Shown here: piece after piece, positions 34,400 to 43,805 of the stretch | How the letters are laid out: each line of letters begins with the position of its first letter | Numbering within the stretch: position 1 is the first letter of the stretch | Translations under genes and position numbers: made by a program | Assembly: GCF_024807145.1 (NCBI RefSeq) | Contig: NZ_JANUCA010000002.1 | Coordinates: 124,001-188,000, forward strand | Reading direction: 5' to 3' | DNA from: Microbacterium sp. AK031 | GTDB lineage: Bacteria > Actinomycetota > Actinomycetes > Actinomycetales > Microbacteriaceae | DNA: 64,000 nt | The notes under the pieces: model-generated | The model's input: only the letters and a program-made list of their open reading frames with translations | What the model was told of the DNA's origin: nothing | Database searches by the model: none

Positions 34400-37300
34400 A
34401 TGAGCGATGTGCTCGACCGTTTCACCCCCGCCACACAGGACTGGTTCCGGGGGGCTTTCACTGCGCCCACGCCGGCGCAGGCGGGCGCGTGGGATGCGAT
34501 CTCGGCAGGCAGGCATGCGCTCGTGGTCGCCCCGACAGGGTCGGGTAAGACACTCTCTGCGTTCCTCTGGGCCATCGACCGCGTCTTCCGCGAGCGGACG
34601 GATGCTGGAGATGCGGTCCCCGCGAAAGGCACTGCCCGCACACGCATCCTCTACATCTCACCGCTGAAGGCGCTGGGCGTCGACGTCGAGCGCAACCTGC
34701 GCTCCCCCCTGGTCGGCATCGGGCAGTCCGCCCGCCGGCTGGGGCTGGCGGCCCCGGCGGTGAGCGTCGGCGTCCGATCCGGAGACACCACCTCGAGCGA
34801 CCGCCGGAAGCTCGTCTCCGACCCGCCCGACATTCTCATCACCACTCCCGAATCGCTGTACCTCATGCTCACGAGCCGTGCCGGCGAGACTCTGCGCGAC
34901 GTGCACACTGTGATCATCGATGAGGTGCACGCCGTCGCCGCGACCAAACGTGGCGCACACCTCGCCGTGAGCCTGGAGCGGCTGGATGCGCTGCGCCGAG
35001 CGGGCCGCGAAGACACCCCGCCCGCACAGCGCATCGGCTTGTCGGCGACGGTGCGCCCAATCGACGAGGTGGCTCGCTTCCTCGGCGGCTCCGAGCCCGT
35101 CGAGATCGTCGCGCCTAAGGCATCCAAGACATTCGACCTGTCGGTCGTCGTGCCGATGGATGATATGACCAACCCGCCTCCCCCGCCCGGTGCCCCGCTC
35201 ACGAGCGACGATCCGGCCGAGTACACCGAGGTCACGGGATCCGTCTGGCCGCACGTCGAGGAGGCGATCGTCGATCGCATCCTCGAGAACAAGTCCACGA
35301 TCGTCTTCTCCAACTCGCGTCGTTTGGCGGAGCGCCTCACCGGCCGGCTCAACGAGATCTACGCCGAACGCATCGGGGTGCCCGTTCCGGAACCCACGGG
35401 GCCTCCTGCCGCGATGATGGCGCAGGCCGGATCCACCGCTGGGGCGGATGCCGTGCTCGCCAAGGCGCACCACGGGTCGGTCTCCAAGGAGCAGCGTGCC
35501 CTCGTCGAGGAAGAGCTGAAGTCCGGCATCCTGCGCTGCGTCGTCGCGACGAGCAGCCTCGAACTCGGCATCGACATGGGCGCGGTCGACCTCGTCATCC
35601 AGGTGGAGGCGCCGCCGTCCGCGGCATCCGGCCTGCAGCGCGTCGGACGCGCCGGCCACCAGGTCGGCGAGATCAGTCGCGCCGCGCTCTTCCCCAAGCA
35701 TCGTGGCGACGTGCTGCACACTGCGATCGTCACCGAACGGATGCTGGCAGGCAAGATCGAGGCGATCGCCGTGCCGCGCAACCCGCTCGACATTCTCGCG
35801 CAGCAGACGGTCGCCGCCTGTGCCCTGACGCCGATCAGCGTCGAGGAGTGGTTCGAGACCGTGCGGCGCAGCGCGCCGTTCCAGTCGCTCCCCCGCTCGG
35901 CCTACGAAGCGACCCTCGATTTGTTGGCTGGGCGTTTCCCCTCTGACGAGTTCGCGGAGCTGCGCCCTCGTGTCATCTGGGATCGCGACGCCGGCACTCT
36001 CACGGGACGGCCCGGCGCGCAGCGGATCGCCGTCACCAGCGGCGGCACGATCCCCGACCGCGGCCTGTTCGGTGTGTTCGTGGCCGGCGAGGGAGCGGGC
36101 CGCCGAGTGGGCGAGCTCGATGAGGAGATGGTCTACGAGTCCCGAGTCGGCGACGTCTTCACGCTCGGCACGACGAGCTGGCGCATCGCCGAGATCACCC
36201 ACGACCGTGTCAACGTGCTGCCCGCATACGGCCAGCCGGGCAAGGTGCCGTTCTGGCACGGCGACGGCATCGGCCGCCCCTACGAGCTCGGTGAGGCACT
36301 GGGGAAGTTCTCCCGCGAGGTCTCGACCGCGGCCCCGGAGAAGGCCGCGCAGCGCCTGATCGAGGCCGGTCTGGACGGACAGGCGCGCATCAACCTGCTC
36401 GCGCATCTGAGCGAGCAGCGTGAAGCCACCGGCACCCTCCCAACCGATCGCACGCTGACGGTCGAGCGCGGTCGAGACGAGGTCGGCGACTGGCGGGTCA
36501 TCCTTCATTCCCCATACGGGATGAAGGTGCATGCGCCGTGGGCGCTCGCGATCAACGCGCGCGTCAGGGAGCGCCTCGGCGTCGACGGGTCGGCTGTGGC
36601 GAGCGACGACGGCATCATCGTGCGAATCCCGGATGCCGATGCTGAGCCGCCCGGCGCCGAACTGTTCGTGTTCGACCCCGACGAGCTCGAGCACGTGGTC
36701 ACCGAGGAGGTCGGCGGCTCTGCCCTATTCGCCTCGAGGTTCCGCGAGTGCGCTGCACGTGCCCTGCTGATGCCGCGCATGAACCCGAACAAGCGCACGC
36801 CGCTGTGGCAGCAGCGCCAACGATCCGCGCAGCTGCTCGAGGTCGCACGGCGCCACCCCACGTTCCCTGTCATCCTCGAGACGCTGCGCGAAGTGCTGCA
36901 GGACGTATACGACCTGCCGTCGCTGAGACGGCTCACGAACGCCATCGCCGAGCGCAAGGTGCGACTGGTCGAAACGGAGCCCGCGCAACCGTCGCCGTAT
37001 GCACGCGACCTGTTGTTCGGCTATGTCGGCGCGTTCATGTACGAGGGCGACTCACCACTCGCCGAGCGTCGAGCGGCCGCGCTGTCGGTCGATCCGGCAC
37101 TGCTCGGCGAGCTCCTCGGAACCGTCGAGCTGCGCGAGCTGCTCGACCCTGATGTGCTCGCCCAGTGGGAGCAGGAGGCGCAGCGCCTCGACCCCGAGCG
37201 TCGCGTACGAGGGCTGGAGGGCGTCGCCGACCTGCTCCGGATGCTGGGGCCGCTTGATGCGGCGGAGGTCGCGCTGCGCTTGGAGGAAGAGATCACCGCG

Positions 37301-38977
37301 CAGCAGCACCTCGACGACCTCATCACCGCCCGTCGAGCGATCCCTGTCACGATCGCCGGCATCCCTCATGTCGCCGCGATCGAGGACGCCGGACGCCTCC
37401 GCGACGCGCTCGGCGTCGCTCTGCCCACCGGCATCCCGGTCGCCTTCCTCGAGCCTTTCGCCGATCCACTCGGCGACCTGGTCGCCCGATTCGCGCGCAC
37501 GCACGGCCCGTTCACGACGGATGCCGTCTCGCTCCGCTTCGGCATCGGCTCGGCCGTCGCCCGGCACACGCTGCAGCGGCTGGAGAACGCCGGTCGCCTC
37601 ACCAGCGGCTACTTCCTGCCAGAAGCGGCCGGCAGCGGATCCGACATCGAATGGTGCGACACCGAGGTGCTGCGACGCCTGCGGATGCGCTCGCTCGCCG
37701 CCATCCGCGGCAGCGTCGAACCGGTCTCCCCCGAGGCGTACGCCCGGTTCCTGCCCGAATGGCAGCATCTCGGGAGGCCCTTGGAGGGACTCGACGGCGT
37801 CGTATCGGTGATCGAGCAGTTCGCCGGCGTGCCCATCCCCGCCAGCGCGTGGGAGTCGCTCATCCTGCCCTCCCGCGTTCGCGACTACACGCCGGCGCTG
37901 CTGGACGAGCTGACCGCCAGCGGCGAGGTCATCTGGTCGGGGCACGGCACGCTGCCGGGGCGCGACGGATGGGTGTCCCTGCATCCTGCAGATCTGGCAC
38001 CGTTCACGCTGCCCGACCCGGAAGACGAACTCGCGCCCGACTCCCTCGAATCTCAGCTGCTGAGCGCGCTGAGCGCCGGCGGCGCCTACTTCGCCACACA
38101 GCTGCGCGAGATGACCGGCGCCGAGAACGAGCAGTCGGTGCTCGAGTCGCTGTGGAACCTCACCTGGTCGAGCAGAGTCACCAATGACACGTTCGCCCCG
38201 ATCCGGTCGCTGCTCGCCGGCGGGTCGCAGGCGCACCGGGTGACCCGACGCGCGCCTCGCACTCGCACGTATCGCGGCATGTCCCTGGCGCGCACTCCCG
38301 CTCGGCCGACAGCGGTGGGTGGGCGGTGGTCGCTGCTGCCGGCGGCCGAGACGGATGCGGCGCGTCGCGCCACCGTGAGCGCAGGACTGCTGCTCGACCG
38401 CTACGGCGTCGTCACTCGCGGTGCAGTGCAGGCCGAGGGCGTCCCCGGCGGATTCGCCCAGGCATACCGGGTGCTGGCCGGTTTCGAAGAGGCAGGGCAC
38501 TGCCGACGCGGGTATGTCATCGAGAAGCTCGGGGCGGCGCAGTTCGCGGCATCCGCCACGGTCGATCGCCTCCGCACCTTCGCAGCCCTCGCCGACCCGG
38601 CGCCGCGCAGAGCTGTCACACTCGCCGCGACCGACCCTGCGAACCCGTACGGCGCGGCGCTCGCATGGCCGCGGCGCGAGGGCGTGTCGCATCGCCCAGG
38701 ACGCAAAGCGGGCGGCCTCGTCGTGCTCGTCGACGGGTCGCTCGTGCTCTACCTCGAGCGGGGAGGGCGCACCGTGCTCGCGTTCGACGACGATCCGGAA
38801 CTGCTGCGAGCCGCGGCATCCGATCTGGTCGCGACCTCTCGCGCGCGCCGACTCGAGACGCTCACGGTGGAGAAGATCAACGGCGAGGCGATCTACGGCA
38901 CCGACTTCGCGATGGCTCTGCAGGAGGCCGGCTTCGTGGCGACCCCGCGCGGCTTCGCCCTGCGCAAGGCGCTGTAG
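34400..38977 (+). CDS. lhr: Lhr-type ATP-dependent DNA helicase
   Basis: 1525 residues, full length for the actinobacterial Lhr family. Motif I APTGSGKT (about 45), II IIDEVHA (DEVH), III GLSATVRP, then VFSNSRRLAERL, TSSLELGID and motif VI QRVGRAGHQ within the first 440 residues. The Lhr-core winged helix and beta-barrel follow to about 860, and the long Lhr C-terminal domain to the end. Lhr is a 3'-5' helicase linked to the mycobacterial DNA damage response. The ATG at 34400 follows GGAGGG closely. The Nei-type glycosylase gene lies 0.8 kb downstream, an arrangement like lhr-nei in mycobacteria. Confidence 0.95.
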   Translation: MSDVLDRFTPATQDWFRGAFTAPTPAQAGAWDAISAGRHALVVAPTGSGKTLSAFLWAIDRVFRERTDAGDAVPAKGTARTRILYISPLKALGVDVERNLRSPLVGIGQSARRLGLAAPAVSVGVRSGDTTSSDRRKLVSDPPDILITTPESLYLMLTSRAGETLRDVHTVIIDEVHAVAATKRGAHLAVSLERLDALRRAGREDTPPAQRIGLSATVRPIDEVARFLGGSEPVEIVAPKASKTFDLSVVVPMDDMTNPPPPPGAPLTSDDPAEYTEVTGSVWPHVEEAIVDRILENKSTIVFSNSRRLAERLTGRLNEIYAERIGVPVPEPTGPPAAMMAQAGSTAGADAVLAKAHHGSVSKEQRALVEEELKSGILRCVVATSSLELGIDMGAVDLVIQVEAPPSAASGLQRVGRAGHQVGEISRAALFPKHRGDVLHTAIVTERMLAGKIEAIAVPRNPLDILAQQTVAACALTPISVEEWFETVRRSAPFQSLPRSAYEATLDLLAGRFPSDEFAELRPRVIWDRDAGTLTGRPGAQRIAVTSGGTIPDRGLFGVFVAGEGAGRRVGELDEEMVYESRVGDVFTLGTTSWRIAEITHDRVNVLPAYGQPGKVPFWHGDGIGRPYELGEALGKFSREVSTAAPEKAAQRLIEAGLDGQARINLLAHLSEQREATGTLPTDRTLTVERGRDEVGDWRVILHSPYGMKVHAPWALAINARVRERLGVDGSAVASDDGIIVRIPDADAEPPGAELFVFDPDELEHVVTEEVGGSALFASRFRECAARALLMPRMNPNKRTPLWQQRQRSAQLLEVARRHPTFPVILETLREVLQDVYDLPSLRRLTNAIAERKVRLVETEPAQPSPYARDLLFGYVGAFMYEGDSPLAERRAAALSVDPALLGELLGTVELRELLDPDVLAQWEQEAQRLDPERRVRGLEGVADLLRMLGPLDAAEVALRLEEEITAQQHLDDLITARRAIPVTIAGIPHVAAIEDAGRLRDALGVALPTGIPVAFLEPFADPLGDLVARFARTHGPFTTDAVSLRFGIGSAVARHTLQRLENAGRLTSGYFLPEAAGSGSDIEWCDTEVLRRLRMRSLAAIRGSVEPVSPEAYARFLPEWQHLGRPLEGLDGVVSVIEQFAGVPIPASAWESLILPSRVRDYTPALLDELTASGEVIWSGHGTLPGRDGWVSLHPADLAPFTLPDPEDELAPDSLESQLLSALSAGGAYFATQLREMTGAENEQSVLESLWNLTWSSRVTNDTFAPIRSLLAGGSQAHRVTRRAPRTRTYRGMSLARTPARPTAVGGRWSLLPAAETDAARRATVSAGLLLDRYGVVTRGAVQAEGVPGGFAQAYRVLAGFEEAGHCRRGYVIEKLGAAQFAASATVDRLRTFAALADPAPRRAVTLAATDPANPYGAALAWPRREGVSHRPGRKAGGLVVLVDGSLVLYLERGGRTVLAFDDDPELLRAAASDLVATSRARRLETLTVEKINGEAIYGTDFAMALQEAGFVATPRGFALRKAL

Positions 38978-38998
38978 CGCGATCGGTACGCTGGAGCC

Positions 38999-39775
38999 AT
39001 GTTCCGAGAGTTCTTCGCCGGCGTCCGGATCCTCGGCCGGGGGTTCGGCATGTGGCGCACGCATACGAAGCTGCTTGCGCTCGGACTGATCCCGGCGGTC
39101 ATCGCGTTCGTGCTTCTCGCGGGTGCGCTGATTCCCTTCGCGCTCGCTCTCGGACCACTCACCGAGTGGATCACACCGTTCGCCGACGGCTGGGTCAGCC
39201 CCTGGCAGGAACTGTTGCGCTTCAGCCTCGGCGCTGTCATCCTCATCGCCGCCCTGGCACTCGCCGGCGCGGTGTTCACCGCCCTCACGCTCACGATCGG
39301 CGACCCGTTCTACCAGCGCATCTGGCGCGGCATCGAGCGCTCGCTCGGAGGCCCTGAGCCCACCGGAGACACCGGGCTGCTGACCACGATCGGCGAGGGC
39401 ATCCGCCTGATCGTCCTCGGAATCCTCGTGGCGCTGCTCACGATCGTCATAGGATTCGTCCCCGTGGTCGGCGGAGTGCTCGCCTCCGTCATCGGAGTGA
39501 TCCTGTCAGGCCGCCTGGTCGCGCGGGAACTCACCGGCCGCGCCTTCGACGCACGCGGACTGACCACCCTTTCGCGCTCCGAACTGCTGCGGTCCGGGCG
39601 GGCCAGGGTCATCGGGTTCGGCGTGGCGACGCAGCTGTGTTTCCTCGTCCCGCTCGGCGCCATCGTCACGATGCCGGCCGCCGTGGCGGGATCCACGATT
39701 CTCGCGCGTTCCCTGACCGAGCGCGCGACCCCACCGCCGCAGGCGGTCGAACCGCCTCCCGCCTCCCATGCCTGA
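38999..39775 (+). CDS. EI24 domain (CysZ-like) membrane protein
   Basis: 258 residues with four to five membrane segments: FFAGVRILGRGFGMWRTHTKLL opening, LIPAVIAFVLLAGALI, ILIAALALAGAVFTALTLTIGDPFYQ and IVIGFVPVVGGVLASVIGV. The PFYQRI turn and the FVPVVGG segment are typical of EI24/CysZ proteins, some of which take up sulfate. The stop overlaps the next gene by 8 bp, so it is probably co-transcribed with the DNA glycosylase; a sulfate role is not supported by this context. Confidence 0.82.
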   Translation: MFREFFAGVRILGRGFGMWRTHTKLLALGLIPAVIAFVLLAGALIPFALALGPLTEWITPFADGWVSPWQELLRFSLGAVILIAALALAGAVFTALTLTIGDPFYQRIWRGIERSLGGPEPTGDTGLLTTIGEGIRLIVLGILVALLTIVIGFVPVVGGVLASVIGVILSGRLVARELTGRAFDARGLTTLSRSELLRSGRARVIGFGVATQLCFLVPLGAIVTMPAAVAGSTILARSLTERATPPPQAVEPPPASHA

Positions 39776-40541
39776 AGGCGACACTGTCTTCCGCACCGCG
39801 CTGCGACTCCATGAAGCGCTGGCCGGCGGAGCAGTGACCCGGTTCGACCTTCGCGTCCCCGCCTTCGCCACCGCTGATCTGACCGGCAGGACCATTCGCG
39901 GATGCGCCTCCCGGGGCAAGCACCTGCTGATGCGCATCGGCGATCAGACATTGCATTCCCATCTGCGCATGGACGGCGCGTGGCTCCTCTACCGCCCCGG
40001 CGAGAGGTGGCGGCATCCGGACTTCAAGGTCCGCGCGATCGTCGGCACGAACGATCGCGAAGCCGTCGGCATCGACATCGCCGAAGTCGAACTCATCCCC
40101 ACCAGCACGGAAGAACAGCTGCTCGCGCATCTCGGCCCCGACCCGCTCTCAGAGGACTGGGATCTCGCCGAAGCCGCGCGCCGTCTCGACGCCGACATCC
40201 GCAGCATCCACGTCGCCCTTCTCGACCAGCGCAATGTCGCAGGCTTCGGCAACGAGTACGCGGCAGAACTGCTGTTCCTGCGTGGAATCCTGCCGACGAC
40301 CCTGACGCCGAATGTGGACGTCAGGGCCCTCCTCGACCTCGGCGCGCGCACCATCCGCGCCAACAGGCTGCGCTCGAACCGCACCTTCACCGGAGTCGAC
40401 AGACCGGGACAGAGCACCTGGGTATACGGCCGTGCCAACCGCCCGTGCCGGCGTTGCGGAACACTCATCCGTCGTGGCGCGCAGGGCGCCGATCCCACCC
40501 GCGAACGCGTCACCTTCTGGTGTCCGAACTGCCAGCGGTGA
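39768..40541 (+). CDS. nei: Fpg/Nei family DNA glycosylase (endonuclease VIII-like)
   Basis: 257 residues. MPEGDTVFR gives the catalytic Pro2 and Glu3 of the Nei branch (Fpg has MPELPE). The H2TH region includes LLDQRNVAGFGNEYAAELLF, and the C-terminal zinc finger has CRRCG...FWCPNC, with the conserved Arg in VYGRANRPCRRCG. It excises oxidised pyrimidines and nicks the abasic site. Overlap with the EI24 gene and closeness to lhr put it in a DNA-repair neighbourhood. Confidence 0.93.
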   Translation: MPEGDTVFRTALRLHEALAGGAVTRFDLRVPAFATADLTGRTIRGCASRGKHLLMRIGDQTLHSHLRMDGAWLLYRPGERWRHPDFKVRAIVGTNDREAVGIDIAEVELIPTSTEEQLLAHLGPDPLSEDWDLAEAARRLDADIRSIHVALLDQRNVAGFGNEYAAELLFLRGILPTTLTPNVDVRALLDLGARTIRANRLRSNRTFTGVDRPGQSTWVYGRANRPCRRCGTLIRRGAQGADPTRERVTFWCPNCQR

Positions 40542-40590
40542 GCACCATCTCCGTTCGGGAATGAATTCGCCCATCCCGTGGTTGTTCATA

Positions 40591-40610
40591 TATCCGGAGA
40601 TGTCCGGATA
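40591..40610. promoter_or_regulatory. Perfect inverted repeat before the hexapeptide-repeat gene
   Basis: TATCCGGA-gatg-TCCGGATA, a perfect 8+4+8 repeat, sits immediately before the GGGAGGAAT ribosome site and TTG start. It could be an operator or an mRNA hairpin limiting access to the ribosome site. Confidence 0.5.
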
Positions 40611-40621
40611 CGGGAGGAATC

Positions 40622-41029
40622 TTGGGTAAGAACTACATCGATATCGAAGACGACCAGGGCTCCACGCTGCGTTATCGCAAGCACGTCAACGGCCGCGGTC
40701 TCGTCGCGCACGGCGCGAAGGTGCACCCGAAGGCTGTTGTCGAAGCCGGCGCCTATGTCGAACCAGGAGCGCGCGTCGGCGCGGGAACGAAGGTCGCCCG
40801 CGGCGCGTGGGTCGAACCTGATGCCGTGATCGGCGACAACGCCTACATCGATGCGCACGCGCACATCGGTCAGGGGGCCGCCGTCGGTGATGGCGCGCAC
40901 ATCGGCGTCCGCACCGAGATCGGTGCAGGCGCACGTATCGCTCGCGGCGCGCGGATCGGTGCCGACGAGATCGTCGCCGCCGGCCTGCGGATCGCCACCG
41001 ACCGGAAAGGGCTGTGGCTTGCGGCGTGA
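40622..41029 (+). CDS. Left-handed beta-helix hexapeptide-repeat protein
   Basis: 135 residues from a TTG with a strong GGGAGGAAT site. After about 25 residues come some fifteen hexapeptide turns of [AVI]-G-x4 type (AKVHPKAVVEAGAYVEPGARVG and onward), as in gamma-carbonic anhydrases and UDP-acyltransferases. No acyltransferase loop or metal His triad is evident, so it may be a structural or binding protein. A short insertless helix of this kind is hard to assign. Confidence 0.8.
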   Translation: MGKNYIDIEDDQGSTLRYRKHVNGRGLVAHGAKVHPKAVVEAGAYVEPGARVGAGTKVARGAWVEPDAVIGDNAYIDAHAHIGQGAAVGDGAHIGVRTEIGAGARIARGARIGADEIVAAGLRIATDRKGLWLAA

Positions 41030-41040
41030 CGCCGTGAACG

Positions 41041-42873
41041 CTACTTCAGAGCGCGTCGGATGAGGATCGAGGCTGACTCGACGACGACCACCATCGCGAT
41101 GATGACGAGGACGTACGCCAGCACCTCGTCGAAGTGACGCCCCTGCAGCGCGTTCAGCAGCAGGAAGCCGATTCCGCCTGCGCCGACGATGCCGAGCAGC
41201 GTCGCCGAGCGGATATTCTGCTCGAGCAGGTAAAGCAGATGGCTCACCATCGCCGGCACCGACATCGGCATGGTCGATGAGAAGAACACCTGCGTGCGAG
41301 TGCCTCCCGCCGCCACCAATGCGCGCTCCGGGCCGTTCGGCACCTCTTCCATCGAATCTCCGATGAGCTTCGCGAGAAGTCCCACGCCGCCGATGCCGAG
41401 TGCAAGGGCACCGGCCTGTGGCCCGATCCCTGCGGCGATGATGAACAGGATCGCGACGACGAGGTCGGGGATCGCACGGATGAACAGCGCGATGCCGCGG
41501 AACAGGTTGCGCACCCAGCTGTTCGGGGCGACGTTGCGGGCTGAGAGCGGTCCGACGATCGCCGAGACGATGGTCGCCATGAGCGTCGCCGCGAAGGCGA
41601 TCTGAATGGTCGTCATCACTGCAGCGAGGACGTCCGCCCAGTCGCGGCTGCCGAAGTGCGGTGGCCAGATGGCCCGGTCACGCTCTTCGCTGACGATCTG
41701 ATCCCAGGCCGGAGTGAGCATCTTGGCGACATCCGGCACCGTGTACACGAACGCGCCGACGACGACGAGAATACCCAGCCACACCCAGAGCGTGTTGCTG
41801 ATGCGACTCCGATCCCATGGGCGGTGCATCGCTGCCTCGATCCGCGCGTTGCGGTCCTGAGTTCTCGTGCGCTCCGGCTGTGCCGATTCGGCACCCTTCG
41901 GGTTCCGTCTGGCGACTGCACGAGCGACCGTGTCGCCTACGCCCTTGCCGGTCGGCTGGACGTTCAGCAGCCGGGTGCGCAGCAGCGACGAGACGATCTC
42001 GAAGACGACGCACAGCGCGATGATGATGACCACGATGGGAATGACACGGCGCATGCCGGCGGGGCCGCCGTGCAGCGCGCCGTCCAGCTCGTAGCCGATG
42101 CCGACCACTCCGACGACGCCGAGGATGACCGTCCCTCGCAGGTTGATGTCGGCGCGGTGAAGCGTCACCGCGACCCACGCCGGGAGGACCTGAGGAACGA
42201 CGCCCGACCAGAACTCCTGCGACTTCGAGCCTCCGGCGGAACGAATCGCGAGCCGCGGTCCCTCCTCGGTCTGCTCGATCGCATCCGCGAACATCTTCGA
42301 GATCATGCCCACGGAGTGCAACCCGATCGCGACGATCGCGGGCAACGTGCCGGAGTTGAACCAGAGGAAGGCGAAGATGACGACGAACACGACATCAGGA
42401 ATCGCACGCGCGATGACGCCGATGCCACGGCAGAGCGCCATGACGGTGAGATTCGGCGTCGTGTTGCGCGCGGCCCCGTAGGCCACCGGGATCGAGAGCA
42501 CGGCGGCGAGCGCGGTGCCGGCGACGACCAGCGCGAGGGTGATGATGATCGTGAGGAACATCTGCCAGATCGGCTCGAAGCCGACCCACGTGGTGACGTA
42601 CGCCGTCGCCCCATCCGCCTGCCGCTGGCCTGCGACATCCCAGCCCGGCCACTGCATGGGGGTCGCCATGTTGAGGAACCGGGTGATGTTCTTCCCGGTG
42701 GTCTCCATGCTCTTCATGCTGTAGTCCAGCGCGATGAACGACCAGACGCCGAGACCGAGGATCGCGATGATGGCGCCGTAGGAGACGATCGTGGACAGCC
42801 GAGGGGCCGGCCGTGGAACTGCAGCCACGCGCTCTGCGAGGGCGGGCGGCGCGGGTGGAGCGAGCAGTGTCAT
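41041..42873 (-). CDS. phnE: Phosphonate ABC transporter permease, two PhnE copies fused
   Basis: 610 residues, about twice the usual PhnE. Each half has its own EAA-type loop: IEQTEEGPRLAIRSAGGSKSQEFW (about 213-236) and MEEVPNGPERALVAAGGTRTQVFF (about 500-525), with near-identical helices (IARAIPDVVFVVIFAF; FIRAIPDLVVAILFII). A charged linker (about 330-365) joins them. Fused or tandem PhnE genes are known in some bacteria; here one chain would make the full pore. It overlaps phnC by 4 bp. Confidence 0.93.
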   Translation of the reverse strand: MTLLAPPAPPALAERVAAVPRPAPRLSTIVSYGAIIAILGLGVWSFIALDYSMKSMETTGKNITRFLNMATPMQWPGWDVAGQRQADGATAYVTTWVGFEPIWQMFLTIIITLALVVAGTALAAVLSIPVAYGAARNTTPNLTVMALCRGIGVIARAIPDVVFVVIFAFLWFNSGTLPAIVAIGLHSVGMISKMFADAIEQTEEGPRLAIRSAGGSKSQEFWSGVVPQVLPAWVAVTLHRADINLRGTVILGVVGVVGIGYELDGALHGGPAGMRRVIPIVVIIIALCVVFEIVSSLLRTRLLNVQPTGKGVGDTVARAVARRNPKGAESAQPERTRTQDRNARIEAAMHRPWDRSRISNTLWVWLGILVVVGAFVYTVPDVAKMLTPAWDQIVSEERDRAIWPPHFGSRDWADVLAAVMTTIQIAFAATLMATIVSAIVGPLSARNVAPNSWVRNLFRGIALFIRAIPDLVVAILFIIAAGIGPQAGALALGIGGVGLLAKLIGDSMEEVPNGPERALVAAGGTRTQVFFSSTMPMSVPAMVSHLLYLLEQNIRSATLLGIVGAGGIGFLLLNALQGRHFDEVLAYVLVIIAMVVVVESASILIRRALK

Positions 42874-43766
42874 GCGGGCTCCTCGTTCGCCATCTCCTCG
42901 GCGAAGTTCTCGCGAGCCGATTTCCGGCGAAGCTCTTCGCGGAGCACCTGTGCGCGCGCTTCTGCGAGCTCGTCGTCGAGTGCGGCGATCTCGCTCGTCG
43001 TCGTGGCGACGCGGCCGTACACCTCCATCACCTCTTCGCGACTGAGATCGTCTGTGCGGGTGTCGAGCACGACCGAGCCGGCGCGCAGTCCGATGATCCG
43101 ATCGCTCCAGCTCAAGGCGAGATCGACCTGATGGAGCGAGCAGATGACGGTCAGAGAGCGCTCGGCCGCGATCTCTCTGATGAGAGACATGATCTGGCTG
43201 CTCGACTCGGGGTCCAAGGAAGCGACGGGCTCGTCGGCGAGCAGGATCTCCGGATCCTGCATGAGAGCGCGAGCGATTGCGACGCGCTGCTGCTGACCTC
43301 CGGAGAGGTTGTCGGCACGCTGGTAGGCGAAGTCGAGCAGGCCGACGCGGTCGAGATGACCGAGCGCCTTCTCCCGCATGCGGCGCGGGAACGTCTTGAT
43401 GCCGACGCGCGGTCCTCTGAGGGTCGACAGCCCTCCGGTCAGCACGTTCTCTAGGACCGTCAGCGCGCCGACGAGCTCGAACTGCTGGAAAATGAAACCG
43501 ATGCGGCCGCGCAGCGCCCGCAGCGACCGTCCCCGCAGGCTCGAAACAGTCTGGCCGAGGGACTGTACTGCGCCCTCAGTCGGCGTCTCCAAGCCGTTGA
43601 CGTGACGCAGCAGCGTCGACTTGCCGGATCCGGAGAGACCCAGCAGAACGACGATCTCCCCAGGCTCGACGGACAGTGACACCCCCTCCAGAGCCGGTTT
43701 CCCGGCTCCGGGGTACGTCTTTCCCAGATCGGTGATCCGGACGGCGGGGGTGTCACTGCTCGTCAT
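42870..43766 (-). CDS. phnC: Phosphonate ABC transporter ATP-binding protein
   Basis: 298 residues. Walker A GLSGSGKST (about 43), Q-loop FIFQQFELVGAL, signature LSGGQQQRVAIARALM, Walker B ILLADEPVASLD, H-loop CSLHQVDL. The region RLRGRIGFIFQQFELVGALTV matches PhnC closely. The C-terminus has a charged extension of about 45 residues. It couples ATP hydrolysis to phosphonate import with the fused PhnE and PhnD. Confidence 0.94.
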   Translation of the reverse strand: MTSSDTPAVRITDLGKTYPGAGKPALEGVSLSVEPGEIVVLLGLSGSGKSTLLRHVNGLETPTEGAVQSLGQTVSSLRGRSLRALRGRIGFIFQQFELVGALTVLENVLTGGLSTLRGPRVGIKTFPRRMREKALGHLDRVGLLDFAYQRADNLSGGQQQRVAIARALMQDPEILLADEPVASLDPESSSQIMSLIREIAAERSLTVICSLHQVDLALSWSDRIIGLRAGSVVLDTRTDDLSREEVMEVYGRVATTTSEIAALDDELAEARAQVLREELRRKSARENFAEEMANEEPA

Positions 43767-43805
43767 ATCAATACTCCTGAGTCGATTTCGTCGGGGTGCG
43801 AGGGG

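Noticed and set aside
34658..36694. 678-codon open frame antisense to lhr
   Set aside because: It is low-complexity, follows the codon pattern of lhr on the other strand and has no domain; it is a GC-rich shadow.
37052..39064. 670-codon open frame antisense to lhr
   Set aside because: Same reason: antisense shadow of a well-supported helicase.
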